A stretch of DNA of 64,000 nucleotides from Streptococcus toyakuensis (lineage in GTDB: Bacteria > Bacillota > Bacilli > Lactobacillales > Streptococcaceae), in contig NZ_AP024523.1 of assembly GCF_024346585.1 (NCBI RefSeq), forward strand, positions 443,001 to 507,000. The letters are read 5' to 3'. This document shows, piece after piece, positions 1 to 8,316 of this stretch. How positions within the stretch are numbered: position 1 is the stretch's first letter; each line of letters opens with the position of its first letter. The notes beneath the pieces were generated by a model, which saw only the letters and a list, made by a program, of their open reading frames with translations, did no database searches and was not told the DNA's origin. The position numbers were made by a program, and so were the translations under genes.

Positions 1-640
1 CGTGAACATGACGGAAAGTATCGGTAAATCCAGTTGCCAAGAGGTTGGTAAATCCAGCACGTTCCTCGTCTGTAAATCCTGGTGAACGGCGGTTGCTGGC
101 AGGATTTGCAAGGTCGATTTCATTGTGGGCTACATTGTAGTCACCGGTTGCAAGGACTGGTTTTTCTTTGTCTAGTTCAGCCAAATATTCCGCATATTTG
201 ACATCCCAGACTTGACGTTCTTCCAAGCGTTTGAGTCCATCGCCAGCATTTGGTGTGTAAACTTGGGTTACGAAAAATTCATCAAATTCTAGAGTGATGA
301 TACGGCCTTCCAAGTCCATGGTAGACGGAGCACCGATTTCTGGGAAAGTGACAGTGGGTGTGAGTTCTTTCTTATAGAGGAACATGGTTCCAGCATAGCC
401 TTTACGGGCAGGCTCTTGAGAAGAACGCCACGTGTTTTCGTAGTCTGGGAAGAGTTCTTCTAAAATTTCCAAGTGTTTCTTTGTAGGCCCTTTGGCAGAA
501 AGCTTGGTTTCTTGGATAGCAATGATATCAGCATTTTCAGCGACCAAGGTTTGTAGGACTTCTTGGGACAATTTGGCACGAGCTGAGTCACTAGTTAGGG
601 CAGCATTGAGGGAATCAATATTCCATGAGATAAGTTTCAT
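1..640 (-). CDS. exoA: Exodeoxyribonuclease III family DNA repair nuclease (3' end outside window)
   Basis: The reverse strand encodes about 213 residues beginning MKLISWNIDSLNA, the classic start of the exonuclease III / AP endonuclease family. It continues with the metal-binding Glu motif IIAIQETKL (near residue 42), the YTPNAG segment and the GDYNVAHNEID segment with the catalytic Asp-Asn pair. The protein cuts DNA at abasic sites and trims 3' ends in base-excision repair. The start codon is at 638-640; the C-terminal quarter lies beyond the left edge. The gene is transcribed away from the SdpR/SdpI-like module, with the divergent promoter region at 641-859. Confidence 0.95.
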   Translation of the reverse strand, partial: MKLISWNIDSLNAALTSDSARAKLSQEVLQTLVAENADIIAIQETKLSAKGPTKKHLEILEELFPDYENTWRSSQEPARKGYAGTMFLYKKELTPTVTFPEIGAPSTMDLEGRIITLEFDEFFVTQVYTPNAGDGLKRLEERQVWDVKYAEYLAELDKEKPVLATGDYNVAHNEIDLANPASNRRSPGFTDEERAGFTNLLATGFTDTFRHVH

Positions 641-691
641 AAAGTTACCTTTTTCATTCAGATTATAGATTTTATTATACCAAAAAAAGGC

Positions 692-739
692 CTATTTCCC
701 CAACGTATGGTTTGAAAATTACTCTTTAGACTTTATTCT
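692..739. repeat. Direct repeat copy 1, degenerate promoter duplicate
   Basis: CTATTTCCCCAACGTATGG (692-710) followed by TTTGAAAA recurs at 2697-2715 followed by CTTGAAAA. In the right-hand copy this is the -35 region of a good promoter; here the matching -10 position is poor. The two copies bracket the three-gene module at 860-2652. Confidence 0.75.
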
Positions 740-763
740 GAGAAAATAAAAATTCCCTAAACT

Positions 764-783
764 ATTTAGAAAAAAATCTAAAT
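764..783. promoter_or_regulatory. Operator 1 of the SdpR-like repressor (predicted)
   Basis: Perfect inverted repeat ATTTAGA-N6-TCTAAAT. The identical architecture recurs at 820-839, so the two copies flank the -10 hexamer at 811-816. A dimeric ArsR-family repressor is encoded two genes downstream, which makes autoregulation the simple reading. The protein-DNA link is inference. Confidence 0.7.
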
Positions 784-788
784 AGATC

Positions 789-816
789 TTGTGTTTAGAA
801 TGGAAAGGTGTATAAT
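789..816 (+). promoter_or_regulatory. Promoter of the CAAX/ArsR/SdpI-like operon
   Basis: A TATAAT -10 box at 811-816 follows a weak TTGTGT -35 at 789-794 with a 16-bp spacer. The two palindromic operators sit just upstream (764-783) and just downstream (820-839), a geometry suited to tight repression. Confidence 0.65.
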
Positions 817-819
817 GTT

Positions 820-839
820 ATTTAGAAAAACATCTAAAT
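820..839. promoter_or_regulatory. Operator 2 of the SdpR-like repressor (predicted)
   Basis: Second perfect ATTTAGA-N6-TCTAAAT palindrome. It covers the expected transcription start downstream of the TATAAT box and ends 20 bp before the likely start codon at 860. Confidence 0.7.
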
Positions 840-859
840 AGAAAGTGAAGTGTACAAAT

Positions 860-1759
860 ATGTCAAATAAGAGAACAATCCTTCTTTTTGTGGTCTTGGC
901 TTATGGCCTTGCTTGGATAGTATGGTTGACACTATGGCTAAGTGGTGTTGGTCTAAATTCTCCATGGAGTCAACTTGCTAGTATTGTAGCCATGTGGATG
1001 CCTGCACTTGCAGTCTTTCTCTTAGGGAAAATCACGAATCAACCTAGTGGAATCAAATCTAAATTAGTTGTGAATCTCAAGAGCAACTGGCACTTTTACT
1101 TACTAGCTATCTGGTTACCAGCAGTCATCAGTTTTTTAGGAGCGGGACTTTATTTTCTTGTATTCCCTAGCAATTTCAGCCTTGGTTTTGAATCTATTCA
1201 AGCCATCTTACAAGAAAAAGGTGTCTCTCAATCAGCCATTCCCTTATCTTTCTTAGCCTTGATTCAAATCCTAGCTAGTTTGACCTACGCTCCTTTTTTT
1301 AATAGTTTTTTTGCATTGGGAGAGGAAATTGGTTGGCGTGGCTATCTTTACCCAGCTCTAAGAGGACGCTTTTCAATAGTCCAGACTCATGTCTTGCTTG
1401 GTCTCATTTGGAGTCTTTGGCATCTACCAATCAATTTGCAAGGATATAATTATGGTCTTACTTATTTTGATTATCCTGTTTTGGGAGTTGTTGCTATGTT
1501 TCTATTTTGTTTTAGCCTAGGAATATTGTTGAGCTGGTTGTTGGAAAAGACAGGTTCTATCTGGGCTTCTGCCCTATTTCATGGGGCAATCAATGCAACT
1601 GCCGGTATTGGGTTACTATTTCAATTACCAGGAGAAAAAGTTTCAAACCTCTTGATTTTAGGCCCATCACCGACCGGAATGCTATCAGTTCTACCTTGCT
1701 TATTCCTAGCCCTACTAATATTACAAAGGGAAAGGAGTCATTATGAGTTTTGCAAATAG
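860..1759 (+). CDS. CPBP/CAAX-type intramembrane metalloprotease (bacteriocin-immunity-like)
   Basis: A 299-residue polytopic membrane protein with about seven or eight hydrophobic segments. The three catalytic motifs of the CPBP (Abi/CAAX) family are visible: EEIGWRG at residues 155-161, His188 in WHLP and His241 in FHGAINA. In streptococci and lactobacilli such proteases often belong to bacteriocin production or self-immunity loci. ATG at 860 is preferred over a GTG at 845 that gives a short non-conserved extension. The 3' end overlaps the ArsR gene by 17 bases. With the SdpI-like gene downstream, an immunity or envelope-stress role is inferred; the substrate is unknown. Confidence 0.85.
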   Translation: MSNKRTILLFVVLAYGLAWIVWLTLWLSGVGLNSPWSQLASIVAMWMPALAVFLLGKITNQPSGIKSKLVVNLKSNWHFYLLAIWLPAVISFLGAGLYFLVFPSNFSLGFESIQAILQEKGVSQSAIPLSFLALIQILASLTYAPFFNSFFALGEEIGWRGYLYPALRGRFSIVQTHVLLGLIWSLWHLPINLQGYNYGLTYFDYPVLGVVAMFLFCFSLGILLSWLLEKTGSIWASALFHGAINATAGIGLLFQLPGEKVSNLLILGPSPTGMLSVLPCLFLALLILQRERSHYEFCK

Positions 1760-2030
1760 TTTTAAAGCTTTATCTCATCCAGTTAGGAGAGAGATTTTAA
1801 ATTTACTCAAAGCAGGTAGATTATCTGCAGGAGAAATTGCCAGTCAATTCGAGTTGACAGGTGCAACTATTTCACACCATCTCACGATTTTGAAAGCAGC
1901 GGATTTGATTCATGAAATGAAAGAAAAAAACTTTATTTATTATGAGTTAAATACATCGGTTTTAGAGGATATAATGGTTTGGCTAGCAGATCTGAAAGGA
2001 GATCATTTTGATGAAGATAAAAATCAATAA
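1743..2030 (+). CDS. ArsR-family repressor, SdpR-like
   Basis: A 95-residue winged-helix protein beginning with the ArsR-type FKALSHPVRREILNLL helix, followed by a helix-turn-helix (about residues 28-50, SAGEIASQFELTGATISHHLTIL). There are no metal-binding cysteines, which fits the SdpR autorepressor branch rather than metal sensors. In Bacillus subtilis, SdpR and SdpI form a signal-transducing immunity pair in which SdpI sequesters SdpR at the membrane when toxin is present. The same pairing appears here. Its start lies within the end of the upstream protease gene and has a strong AAAGGAG ribosome site. It probably binds the two ATTTAGA-N6-TCTAAAT operators. Confidence 0.85.
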   Translation: MSFANSFKALSHPVRREILNLLKAGRLSAGEIASQFELTGATISHHLTILKAADLIHEMKEKNFIYYELNTSVLEDIMVWLADLKGDHFDEDKNQ

Positions 2031-2652
2031 GAAATTGGTATTATTTACGAGCATTCTCATCCTACTACCTTCCCTTGTAGGTTGTGTTTTCTGGAATCAA
2101 TTACCAGAGGAGATACCCACTCATTTTAATCTACTGGGGCAAGCGGATGGCTACAATCATAAAATGTCTGCTATCTTTGGATTACCTACTCTCATGCTTT
2201 TGATGCATTGGTTGCTTCTATTTTTAATGATTAAGGATCCTAAATCTAGCAATATCAGTTCAAAAATACAAGTTTTGATTTACTGGATTATTCCCTTTGT
2301 ATCTTGTCTATTAATGATTTCTATCTTCGGAGAATCTTTGGGTTATTCCATGATGAGTGGGCTACTAGCTCAGATTTTTATGGGAGTCGTGATGATCGTA
2401 ATTGGAAATTATCTACCAAAAACACACCGAAATTATATAATCGGTATTCGACTACCGTGGACCTTGGAGAATGATGAAAACTGGAGAAAAACGCATCGTC
2501 TAGCTGGAAAAATTTGGGTATTAGGAGGATTGTTATTGTTTCTAAATTCCTTTGTTCAACTATATGTTTACTGGGTGTTTTTCTTGACACTTCTACTTGT
2601 GGTGTTGATGCCTGGTGTTTATTCATATCAATTATCAAAATCAGAATCTTGA
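2011..2652 (+). CDS. SdpI-like integral membrane protein (DUF1648 plus SdpI domain)
   Basis: A 213-residue membrane protein. The N-terminal part holds the DUF1648 signature (LPEEIPTHFNLLGQADGY), and the C-terminal part has the SdpI-like segment around IIGIRLPWTLENDENWRKTHRLAGK with flanking helices. ATG at 2011 is chosen because it follows GAAAGGAG at 1994-2001; a TTG lies three bases upstream. The gene overlaps the ArsR gene by 20 bases, so the two are probably translationally coupled. By analogy with B. subtilis SdpI it would give immunity to a membrane-active peptide and titrate the repressor. No toxin gene lies nearby, so the pair may act as a sensor of foreign peptides. Confidence 0.85.
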   Translation: MKIKINKKLVLFTSILILLPSLVGCVFWNQLPEEIPTHFNLLGQADGYNHKMSAIFGLPTLMLLMHWLLLFLMIKDPKSSNISSKIQVLIYWIIPFVSCLLMISIFGESLGYSMMSGLLAQIFMGVVMIVIGNYLPKTHRNYIIGIRLPWTLENDENWRKTHRLAGKIWVLGGLLLFLNSFVQLYVYWVFFLTLLLVVLMPGVYSYQLSKSES

Positions 2653-2696
2653 AATAGCTACTGTAGTCATTAGTTAGAGAAGTTGGTCTGATAAGT

Positions 2697-2745
2697 CTAT
2701 TTCCCCAACGTATGGCTTGAAAAATCACTCTCTTTCGTTTATAAT
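2697..2745 (+). promoter_or_regulatory. Promoter of the DUF3290/DUF421 operon; direct repeat copy 2
   Basis: TTGAAA at 2717-2722 and TATAAT at 2740-2745 with a 17-bp spacer form a strong vegetative promoter. Positions 2697-2715 are identical to 692-710, so the upstream part of this promoter also exists on the far side of the three-gene module. Confidence 0.8.
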
Positions 2746-2778
2746 TAAGAATGATTTTATGAAAGGGAGTGAAAATAA

Positions 2779-3234
2779 ATGAAATTTTACTCATATGACT
2801 ATGTGCTTAGCCAAATCAGTCAACAAAATGGAATCATGATTGGCTTTGGAATTGTTCTCCTAGCTATCACAGGATTTTTTGCCTTTAAGGCCTATCGAGA
2901 TAAAAAGGGGACTAAGTTTCGGGAATTGGTCATGATTTTGGCCTTGACCTTAGTGGCCATGCTTTTAGTGACAATTTCAAAATACCAGACCAATCAAGCC
3001 TCTAACAATCAATTTCAAACCTCCCTTCATTTCATAGAGGTTGTTTCCAAAGACTTGGGGGTGGATAAATCAGAAGTTTACGTTAATACTTCAGCTGCCA
3101 CTGATGGAGCGCTTGTCAAGGTAGGTCCAAATTTCTACCGCGCCATGAACGGGAGCCAACCAGACAAGTATCTTTTAGAGAAATTAGAATTGAATCAAAC
3201 AGACGCTATTGAATTGGTGGAGGTAAACAAATGA
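2779..3234 (+). CDS. DUF3290 membrane protein
   Basis: A 151-residue protein with two N-terminal transmembrane helices (about residues 17-35 and 48-66) and a C-terminal extracytoplasmic or soluble domain. It matches the DUF3290 family as I know it from lactic acid bacteria, which almost always sits directly before a DUF421 gene. The stop codon overlaps the next start (ATGA type), so the two are co-translated. No biochemical function is established. Confidence 0.8.
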   Translation: MKFYSYDYVLSQISQQNGIMIGFGIVLLAITGFFAFKAYRDKKGTKFRELVMILALTLVAMLLVTISKYQTNQASNNQFQTSLHFIEVVSKDLGVDKSEVYVNTSAATDGALVKVGPNFYRAMNGSQPDKYLLEKLELNQTDAIELVEVNK

Positions 3235-3866
3235 CACTCAACTATATGGAAATTTTAATCAAACTGGCCTTGGGTCTTTTCTCTCTTGTTTTTGTTATTA
3301 ATGTGACAGGAAAGGGGAATCTAGCACCTAACTCTGCTACAGACCAAATTCAGAACTATGTTCTTGGTGGTATCATCGGTGGGGTAATTTACAATAGTTC
3401 AATCAGTATCCTGCAATACACAGTGATTTTGATGATGTGGACGATTTTGGTTTTGACCCTAAAGTGGCTCAATAACAATGTTCGCTTTGTCAAACGCTTG
3501 ATTGATGGGAAACCAACTCTCCTCATCAAAAATGGGCAGATTGACCCAGAAGCCTGTCGTTCAGTTGGCTTGTCTGCATCGGATGTAGCCCTCAAACTTC
3601 GTAGCCAAGGGATTTTCCAGATGAAGCAAGTTAAACGAGCTGTGCAAGAACAAAATGGCCAACTCATCGTGGTTCAAATGGGAGATGAAAATCCTAAGTA
3701 TCCAGTTGTGACTGACGGTGTGATCCAAGTCGATGTCTTGGAATCGATTGGTCGTAGCGAAGAGTGGTTGCTTGATAACCTCAGCAAACAAGGACATGAC
3801 AATGTGGCCAATATCTTTATCGCTGAGTATGACAAGGGTGCCGTCACAGTTGTAACCTATGAATAA
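3231..3866 (+). CDS. DUF421 (YetF/YrbG-type) membrane protein
   Basis: A 211-residue protein with three N-terminal transmembrane segments and a C-terminal cytoplasmic YetF-like domain (from about residue 85, with GKPTLLIKNGQID and the LRSQGIF segment). The family is widespread in Firmicutes; some members are spore-membrane proteins in Bacillus, but the streptococcal role is unknown. It forms a two-gene operon with the DUF3290 gene. A hairpin at 3870-3895 follows the stop. Confidence 0.85.
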   Translation: MTLNYMEILIKLALGLFSLVFVINVTGKGNLAPNSATDQIQNYVLGGIIGGVIYNSSISILQYTVILMMWTILVLTLKWLNNNVRFVKRLIDGKPTLLIKNGQIDPEACRSVGLSASDVALKLRSQGIFQMKQVKRAVQEQNGQLIVVQMGDENPKYPVVTDGVIQVDVLESIGRSEEWLLDNLSKQGHDNVANIFIAEYDKGAVTVVTYE

Positions 3867-3869
3867 GAA

Positions 3870-3895
3870 AAACCTGGGGTCTTGGCCTCAGGTTT
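3870..3895 (+). terminator. Hairpin after the DUF421 gene
   Basis: AAACCTGGGG pairs with CCTCAGGTTT across a short loop, with one mismatch. There is only a short T run, so termination may be partial. It lies 26 bases before the start of the ABC exporter gene. Confidence 0.5.
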
Positions 3896-3920
3896 CCATT
3901 TGCAATCAGAAAGGGATTTT

Positions 3921-5666
3921 ATGTCCATTATTCAAAAACTTTGGTGGTTTTTCAAGTTAGAAAAACGCCGTTATCTAGTCGGAATTGTGGCCCTGGTCTT
4001 GGTTTCCGTCCTCAATCTCATTCCACCTATGGTCATGGGGCGGGTGATTGATGCCATCACATCGGGACAATTAACCCAGCAGGACCTCCTTCTTGACCTA
4101 TTTTACTTGCTACTTGCTGCCTTTGGGATGTACTATCTGCGCTATGTTTGGCGTATGTATATCCTCGGTACTTCCTACCGTTTGGGACAGATTATGCGCT
4201 CTCGCTTATTTGAGCATTTCACAAAAATGTCTCCAGCCTTTTATCAAACCTATAGGACGGGGGACCTGATGGCACACGCAACCAACGATATCAATGCCTT
4301 AACGCGTCTGGCAGGGGGAGGGGTTATGTCAGCGGTGGATGCCTCAATCACAGCTTTAGTGACCTTGTTGACCATGCTCTTTAGCATTTCATGGCAAATG
4401 ACCTTGGTTGCCATTCTTCCCCTGCCTTTCATGGCCTATGCGACCAGTCGTCTAGGTAGAAAGACTCACAGAGCCTTTGGAGAGTCCCAAGCTGCCTTTT
4501 CTGAACTCAATAACAAGGTGCAGGAGTCTGTATCAGGTATCAAAGTGACCAAATCTTTCGGTTATCAGGCAGACGAGCTGGAGTCTTTTCAGGCAGTCAA
4601 TGAATTGACCTTCCAAAAGAACCTGCAAACCATGAAATACGATAGTCTCTTTGACCCCATGGTTCTCTTGTTTGTTGGCTCCTCCTATGTTTTAACGCTT
4701 TTGGTCGGTTCCTTGATGGTTCAGGAAGGGAAAATCACGGTTGGAAATCTGGTTACCTTTATCAGCTACTTGGATATGCTGGTTTGGCCTCTTATGGCTA
4801 TCGGTTTCCTCTTTAATATCACTCAGCGAGGGAAGGTTTCCTACCAGCGGATTGAGGAACTCTTGTCTCAGGAATCACCTGTACAAGATCCTGAGTTTCC
4901 TTTAGATGGCATTGTAAACGGGCGCTTGCAGTATGATATTGATAGCTTTGCCTTTGAAAATGAGGAAACACTGACGGATATTCACTTTAGCTTGGAAAAA
5001 GGGCAAACACTGGGCTTGGTCGGTCAGACAGGCTCTGGGAAAACATCTTTGATCAAACTCCTCTTGCGTGAATACGATGTGGACAAGGGAGCCATTTATC
5101 TAAATGGTCATGATATTAGAGATTATCGTCTGACAGACCTTCGTAGTCTCATGGGCTACGTTCCTCAGGACCAGTTCCTCTTTGCGAATTCAATCTTAGA
5201 CAATATACGCTTTGGCAATCCTAACTTGCCCCTTTCAGCGGTCGAGGAAGCGACTAAGCTAGCTCAAGTTTATCAAGACATTGTAGACATGCCTCAGGGA
5301 TTTGATACGTTGATTGGTGAAAAGGGAGTCAGTCTTTCTGGAGGTCAAAAGCAGCGTCTGGCCATGAGTCGGGCTATGATTTTAGATCCTGATATCTTGA
5401 TTTTGGATGATTCTTTGTCGGCTGTGGATGCCAAGACGGAGTATGCGATTATCGACAAACTCAAGGAGACGCGAAAGAACAAAACAACCATTATCACGGC
5501 TCATCGCCTGAGTGCAGTTGTCCATGCAGATCTGATTTTAGTCCTGCAAAATGGTCAAATTATCGAACGAGGCAGGCACGAAGACTTGCTAGCTTTGGAT
5601 GGCTGGTATGCCCAAACCTACCAGTCTCAGCAGCTGGAAATGAAAGGAGAAGAAGATGCAGAATAA
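3921..5666 (+). CDS. ABC exporter half-transporter, subunit A (degenerate ATPase site)
   Basis: A 581-residue fusion of a six-helix type I exporter membrane domain (about residues 1-310) and an ATPase domain. Walker A is GQTGSGKTS near residue 367 and the signature is LSGGQKQR. Walker B reads ILILDDS, with Asp in place of the catalytic Glu. This is the mark of the non-hydrolysing site in heterodimeric exporters such as BmrCD and PatAB. ATG at 3921 follows GAAAGGGA; an upstream start at 3882 would add a low-complexity extension overlapping the hairpin. The stop overlaps the next start, so the two half-transporters probably pair. Substrate unknown; multidrug or peptide export is likely. Confidence 0.9.
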   Translation: MSIIQKLWWFFKLEKRRYLVGIVALVLVSVLNLIPPMVMGRVIDAITSGQLTQQDLLLDLFYLLLAAFGMYYLRYVWRMYILGTSYRLGQIMRSRLFEHFTKMSPAFYQTYRTGDLMAHATNDINALTRLAGGGVMSAVDASITALVTLLTMLFSISWQMTLVAILPLPFMAYATSRLGRKTHRAFGESQAAFSELNNKVQESVSGIKVTKSFGYQADELESFQAVNELTFQKNLQTMKYDSLFDPMVLLFVGSSYVLTLLVGSLMVQEGKITVGNLVTFISYLDMLVWPLMAIGFLFNITQRGKVSYQRIEELLSQESPVQDPEFPLDGIVNGRLQYDIDSFAFENEETLTDIHFSLEKGQTLGLVGQTGSGKTSLIKLLLREYDVDKGAIYLNGHDIRDYRLTDLRSLMGYVPQDQFLFANSILDNIRFGNPNLPLSAVEEATKLAQVYQDIVDMPQGFDTLIGEKGVSLSGGQKQRLAMSRAMILDPDILILDDSLSAVDAKTEYAIIDKLKETRKNKTTIITAHRLSAVVHADLILVLQNGQIIERGRHEDLLALDGWYAQTYQSQQLEMKGEEDAE

Positions 5667-7398
5667 GAAAGAACAATGGGCTGTATTGAAGCGCTTGATG
5701 TCTTATCTCAAGCCTTATGGACTCCTTACCTTTTTGGCACTCAGTTTTCTCCTAGCGACGACGGTCATCAAAAGTGTCATTCCCCTTGTGGCTTCCCACT
5801 TTATCGACCAGTATCTCAGCAATCTCAATCAACTCGCTGTGACCGTTTTGCTGGCCTACTATGGCCTTTATATCCTACAAACTCTGGTCCAGTATGTCGG
5901 CAATCTTCTCTTTGCGCGCGTGTCTTACAGTATTGTTAGGGATATTCGTCGCGATGCCTTTGCCAATATGGAAAAGCTGGGCATGTCTTATTTTGACAAG
6001 ACGCCAGCAGGCTCTATCGTCTCTCGTTTGACAAATGACACCGAGACCATCAGTGATATGTTTTCGGGAATTTTGTCCAGCTTTATCTCAGCAGTTTTCA
6101 TCTTTCTGACAACTCTTTATACCATGTTGGTGTTGGATTTTCGTTTGACTGCATTAGTCTTGCTCTTTCTCCCCTTGATTTTCCTTTTGGTCAATCTCTA
6201 TCGGAAAAAATCAGTGAAAATCATTGAGAAAACCAGAAGTCTCTTGTCAGATATCAATAGCAAGCTGGCTGAAAACATCGAGGGAATCAGAATAATCCAG
6301 GCCTTTAATCAAGAGAAGCGCCTGCAGGCGGAATTCGATGAAATCAACCAAGAACACTTGGTCTATGCCAACCGTTCTGTAGCCTTGGATGCCCTCTTTT
6401 TGCGCCCTGCCATGAGTTTGCTGAAACTCCTAGGATACGCTGTTTTGATGGCCTATTTTGGCTATCGTGGTCTTTATCTGGGAATAACGGCAGGAACCAT
6501 GTATGCCTTTATCCAGTATATCAATCGTCTCTTTGATCCCTTGATTGAAGTGACGCAAAACTTCTCAACCCTGCAAACGTCTATGGTTTCTGCAGGTCGT
6601 GTCTTTTCCCTGATAGACGAGAGGACCTATGAACCTCTTCAAGAAAATGGCCAGGCTAAAGTCAAAGAAGGCAATATCCGTTTTGAACATGTGTGTTTTT
6701 CTTATGATGGGAAACATCCGATTCTGGATGATATTTCCTTCTCCGTTAATAAGGGTGAGACCATTGCCTTTGTGGGGCATACAGGTTCTGGGAAATCTTC
6801 TATTATCAATGTCCTCATGCGCTTTTATGAATTCCAGTCAGGGCGAATTCTCTTGGATGATGTGGATATCAGGGATTTCAGTCAGGAAGAGCTGAGAAAA
6901 AACATTGGTCTGGTCTTGCAGGAACCCTTTCTTTATCACGGGACTATCAAGTCCAATATCGCCATGTACCAAGAGATCAGTGATGAGCAGGTCCAGGATG
7001 CGGCAGCCTTCGTGGATGCAGATTCCTTTATTCAGGAACTTCCTTTGGGTTATGATTCCCCTGTTTCTGAGCGTGGCTCCAGTTTTTCAACTGGACAGCG
7101 CCAGCTTCTTGCCTTTGCTAGAACAGTCGCCAGTCAGCCTAAAATTCTGATTTTGGATGAAGCGACAGCCAATATTGACTCTGAAACAGAAAGTTTGGTT
7201 CAAGCTTCTCTGGCTAAGATGAGACAGGGACGGACAACCATTGCCATCGCTCACCGCCTTTCGACCATCCAAGACGCCAACTGTATTTATGTTTTGGATA
7301 AGGGACGCATTATCGAGAGTGGAACTCATGAGGAACTCTTGGCTTTGGGAGGAACCTACCACAAGATGTATAGCTTGCAGGCAGGGGCCATGGCCTAA
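5656..7398 (+). CDS. ABC exporter half-transporter, subunit B (catalytic)
   Basis: A 580-residue half-transporter with a six-helix membrane domain and an ATPase domain. Walker A is GHTGSGKSS near residue 373 and Walker B is ILILDEAT with the catalytic Glu near residue 501. Its signature motif is FSTGQ instead of LSGGQ. Subunit A carries an intact LSGGQ and a degenerate Walker B, so the pair would have one consensus and one degenerate ATP site, as in known heterodimeric exporters. The gene overlaps subunit A by 11 bases. This is not recognisably PatA or PatB. Confidence 0.9.
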   Translation: MQNKKEQWAVLKRLMSYLKPYGLLTFLALSFLLATTVIKSVIPLVASHFIDQYLSNLNQLAVTVLLAYYGLYILQTLVQYVGNLLFARVSYSIVRDIRRDAFANMEKLGMSYFDKTPAGSIVSRLTNDTETISDMFSGILSSFISAVFIFLTTLYTMLVLDFRLTALVLLFLPLIFLLVNLYRKKSVKIIEKTRSLLSDINSKLAENIEGIRIIQAFNQEKRLQAEFDEINQEHLVYANRSVALDALFLRPAMSLLKLLGYAVLMAYFGYRGLYLGITAGTMYAFIQYINRLFDPLIEVTQNFSTLQTSMVSAGRVFSLIDERTYEPLQENGQAKVKEGNIRFEHVCFSYDGKHPILDDISFSVNKGETIAFVGHTGSGKSSIINVLMRFYEFQSGRILLDDVDIRDFSQEELRKNIGLVLQEPFLYHGTIKSNIAMYQEISDEQVQDAAAFVDADSFIQELPLGYDSPVSERGSSFSTGQRQLLAFARTVASQPKILILDEATANIDSETESLVQASLAKMRQGRTTIAIAHRLSTIQDANCIYVLDKGRIIESGTHEELLALGGTYHKMYSLQAGAMA

Positions 7399-7474
7399 TA
7401 CTCTTTGAAAATCTCTTCAAACTAGGTCATCTTTATCTGCAACCTAAAAGCTGTACTTTGATTTTCATTGAGTA
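7399..7474. repeat. Short BOX-type interspersed repeat
   Basis: A 76-bp segment opening with TACTCTTTGAAAATCTCTTC and closing with GATTTTCATTGAGTA. These are the outer ends of pneumococcal BOX elements as I remember them (boxA start, boxC end), with most of the interior missing. It begins right after the ABC subunit B stop codon and could act on mRNA stability or termination. Confidence 0.65.
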
Positions 7475-7530
7475 AAAGAAGGAAATCCTTCAAATTACAG
7501 ATTTCTTTCACCGCCTTTTCCATTTTGTGG

Positions 7531-7536
7531 TATAAT
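7531..7536 (+). promoter_or_regulatory. Extended -10 promoter of the sugar transferase operon
   Basis: TGTGGTATAATG carries the extended -10 TGnTATAAT form common in pneumococcal promoters. It lies 46 bp before the transferase start; a GGAG ribosome site precedes that ATG. Confidence 0.6.
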
Positions 7537-7581
7537 GAAAAATGTTGACAAATAGTATAATAAAAACAAAGGAGAAACAGC

Positions 7582-8274
7582 ATGCTGAAATGGGAAGACT
7601 TGCCCGTGGAAATGAAATCAAGCGAGGTTGAGTCTTACTACCAGCTTGTCTCTAAAAGGAAGGGTTCGCTGATTTTCAAGCGTTGCTTGGATTGGGTTCT
7701 AGCCTTGGTTGTACTTGTTCTGACCTCTCCCATCTTTCTCATCTTGAGCATTTGGATCAAGTTGGATAGCAAGGGGCCAGTGATTTACAAGCAAGAGCGC
7801 GTGACCCAGTACAATCGACCTTTCAAGATTTGGAAGTTCCGTACCATGGTGACGGATGCGGATAAACAAGGGAGTCTGGTGACTTCTGCTAACGATAGCC
7901 GCATTACCAAGGTTGGCAATTTTATCCGCCGTGTCCGTTTGGACGAACTGCCTCAGTTGGTCAATGTTCTTAAAGGTGAGATGTCCTTTGTAGGGACGCG
8001 TCCTGAAGTGCCTCGTTACACAGAGCAGTATAGCCCTGAGATGATGGCAACCTTGCTTTTGCCAGCAGGGATTACCTCTCCAGCCAGCATCAACTACAAG
8101 GATGAGGACACTATCATCAGTCAAATGACGGAGAAAGGTCTGTCGGTTGACCAAGCCTATGTCGAACACGTCCTTCCTGAAAAGATGCGCTATAACCTCG
8201 CCTATCTCCGAGAGTTTAGTTTCCTTGGAGACATCAAAATCATGTTTCAAACCGTGTTTGAAGTGCTAAAATAA
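7582..8274 (+). CDS. Bacterial sugar-phosphate transferase (initiating glycosyltransferase)
   Basis: A 230-residue protein of the bacterial sugar transferase family (Pfam Bac_transf). It has an N-terminal hydrophobic segment at about residues 33-57, then PVIYKQERV, FKIWKFRTM, LRRVRLDELPQL-like and MSFVGTRPE motifs that define the phosphoglycosyl transferase fold of PglC and WcaJ. It would transfer a sugar-1-phosphate from a UDP-sugar to undecaprenyl phosphate on the cytoplasmic face of the membrane. It pairs with the aminotransferase gene 42 bases downstream, which suggests an amino-sugar lipid intermediate for a surface glycan or glycoprotein. It lies outside a capsule locus, so the acceptor pathway is unknown. 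Confidence 0.9.
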   Translation: MLKWEDLPVEMKSSEVESYYQLVSKRKGSLIFKRCLDWVLALVVLVLTSPIFLILSIWIKLDSKGPVIYKQERVTQYNRPFKIWKFRTMVTDADKQGSLVTSANDSRITKVGNFIRRVRLDELPQLVNVLKGEMSFVGTRPEVPRYTEQYSPEMMATLLLPAGITSPASINYKDEDTIISQMTEKGLSVDQAYVEHVLPEKMRYNLAYLREFSFLGDIKIMFQTVFEVLK

Positions 8275-8316
8275 AGTAGTCATGAGAGAATGAGTACAGA
8301 TAAAAGGAGCAAATCA

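Noticed and set aside
3921..7398. patAB fluoroquinolone efflux genes
   Set aside because: The architecture matches heterodimeric exporters in general, but the position beside DUF421 and the sugar transferase is not the patAB locus as I know it.
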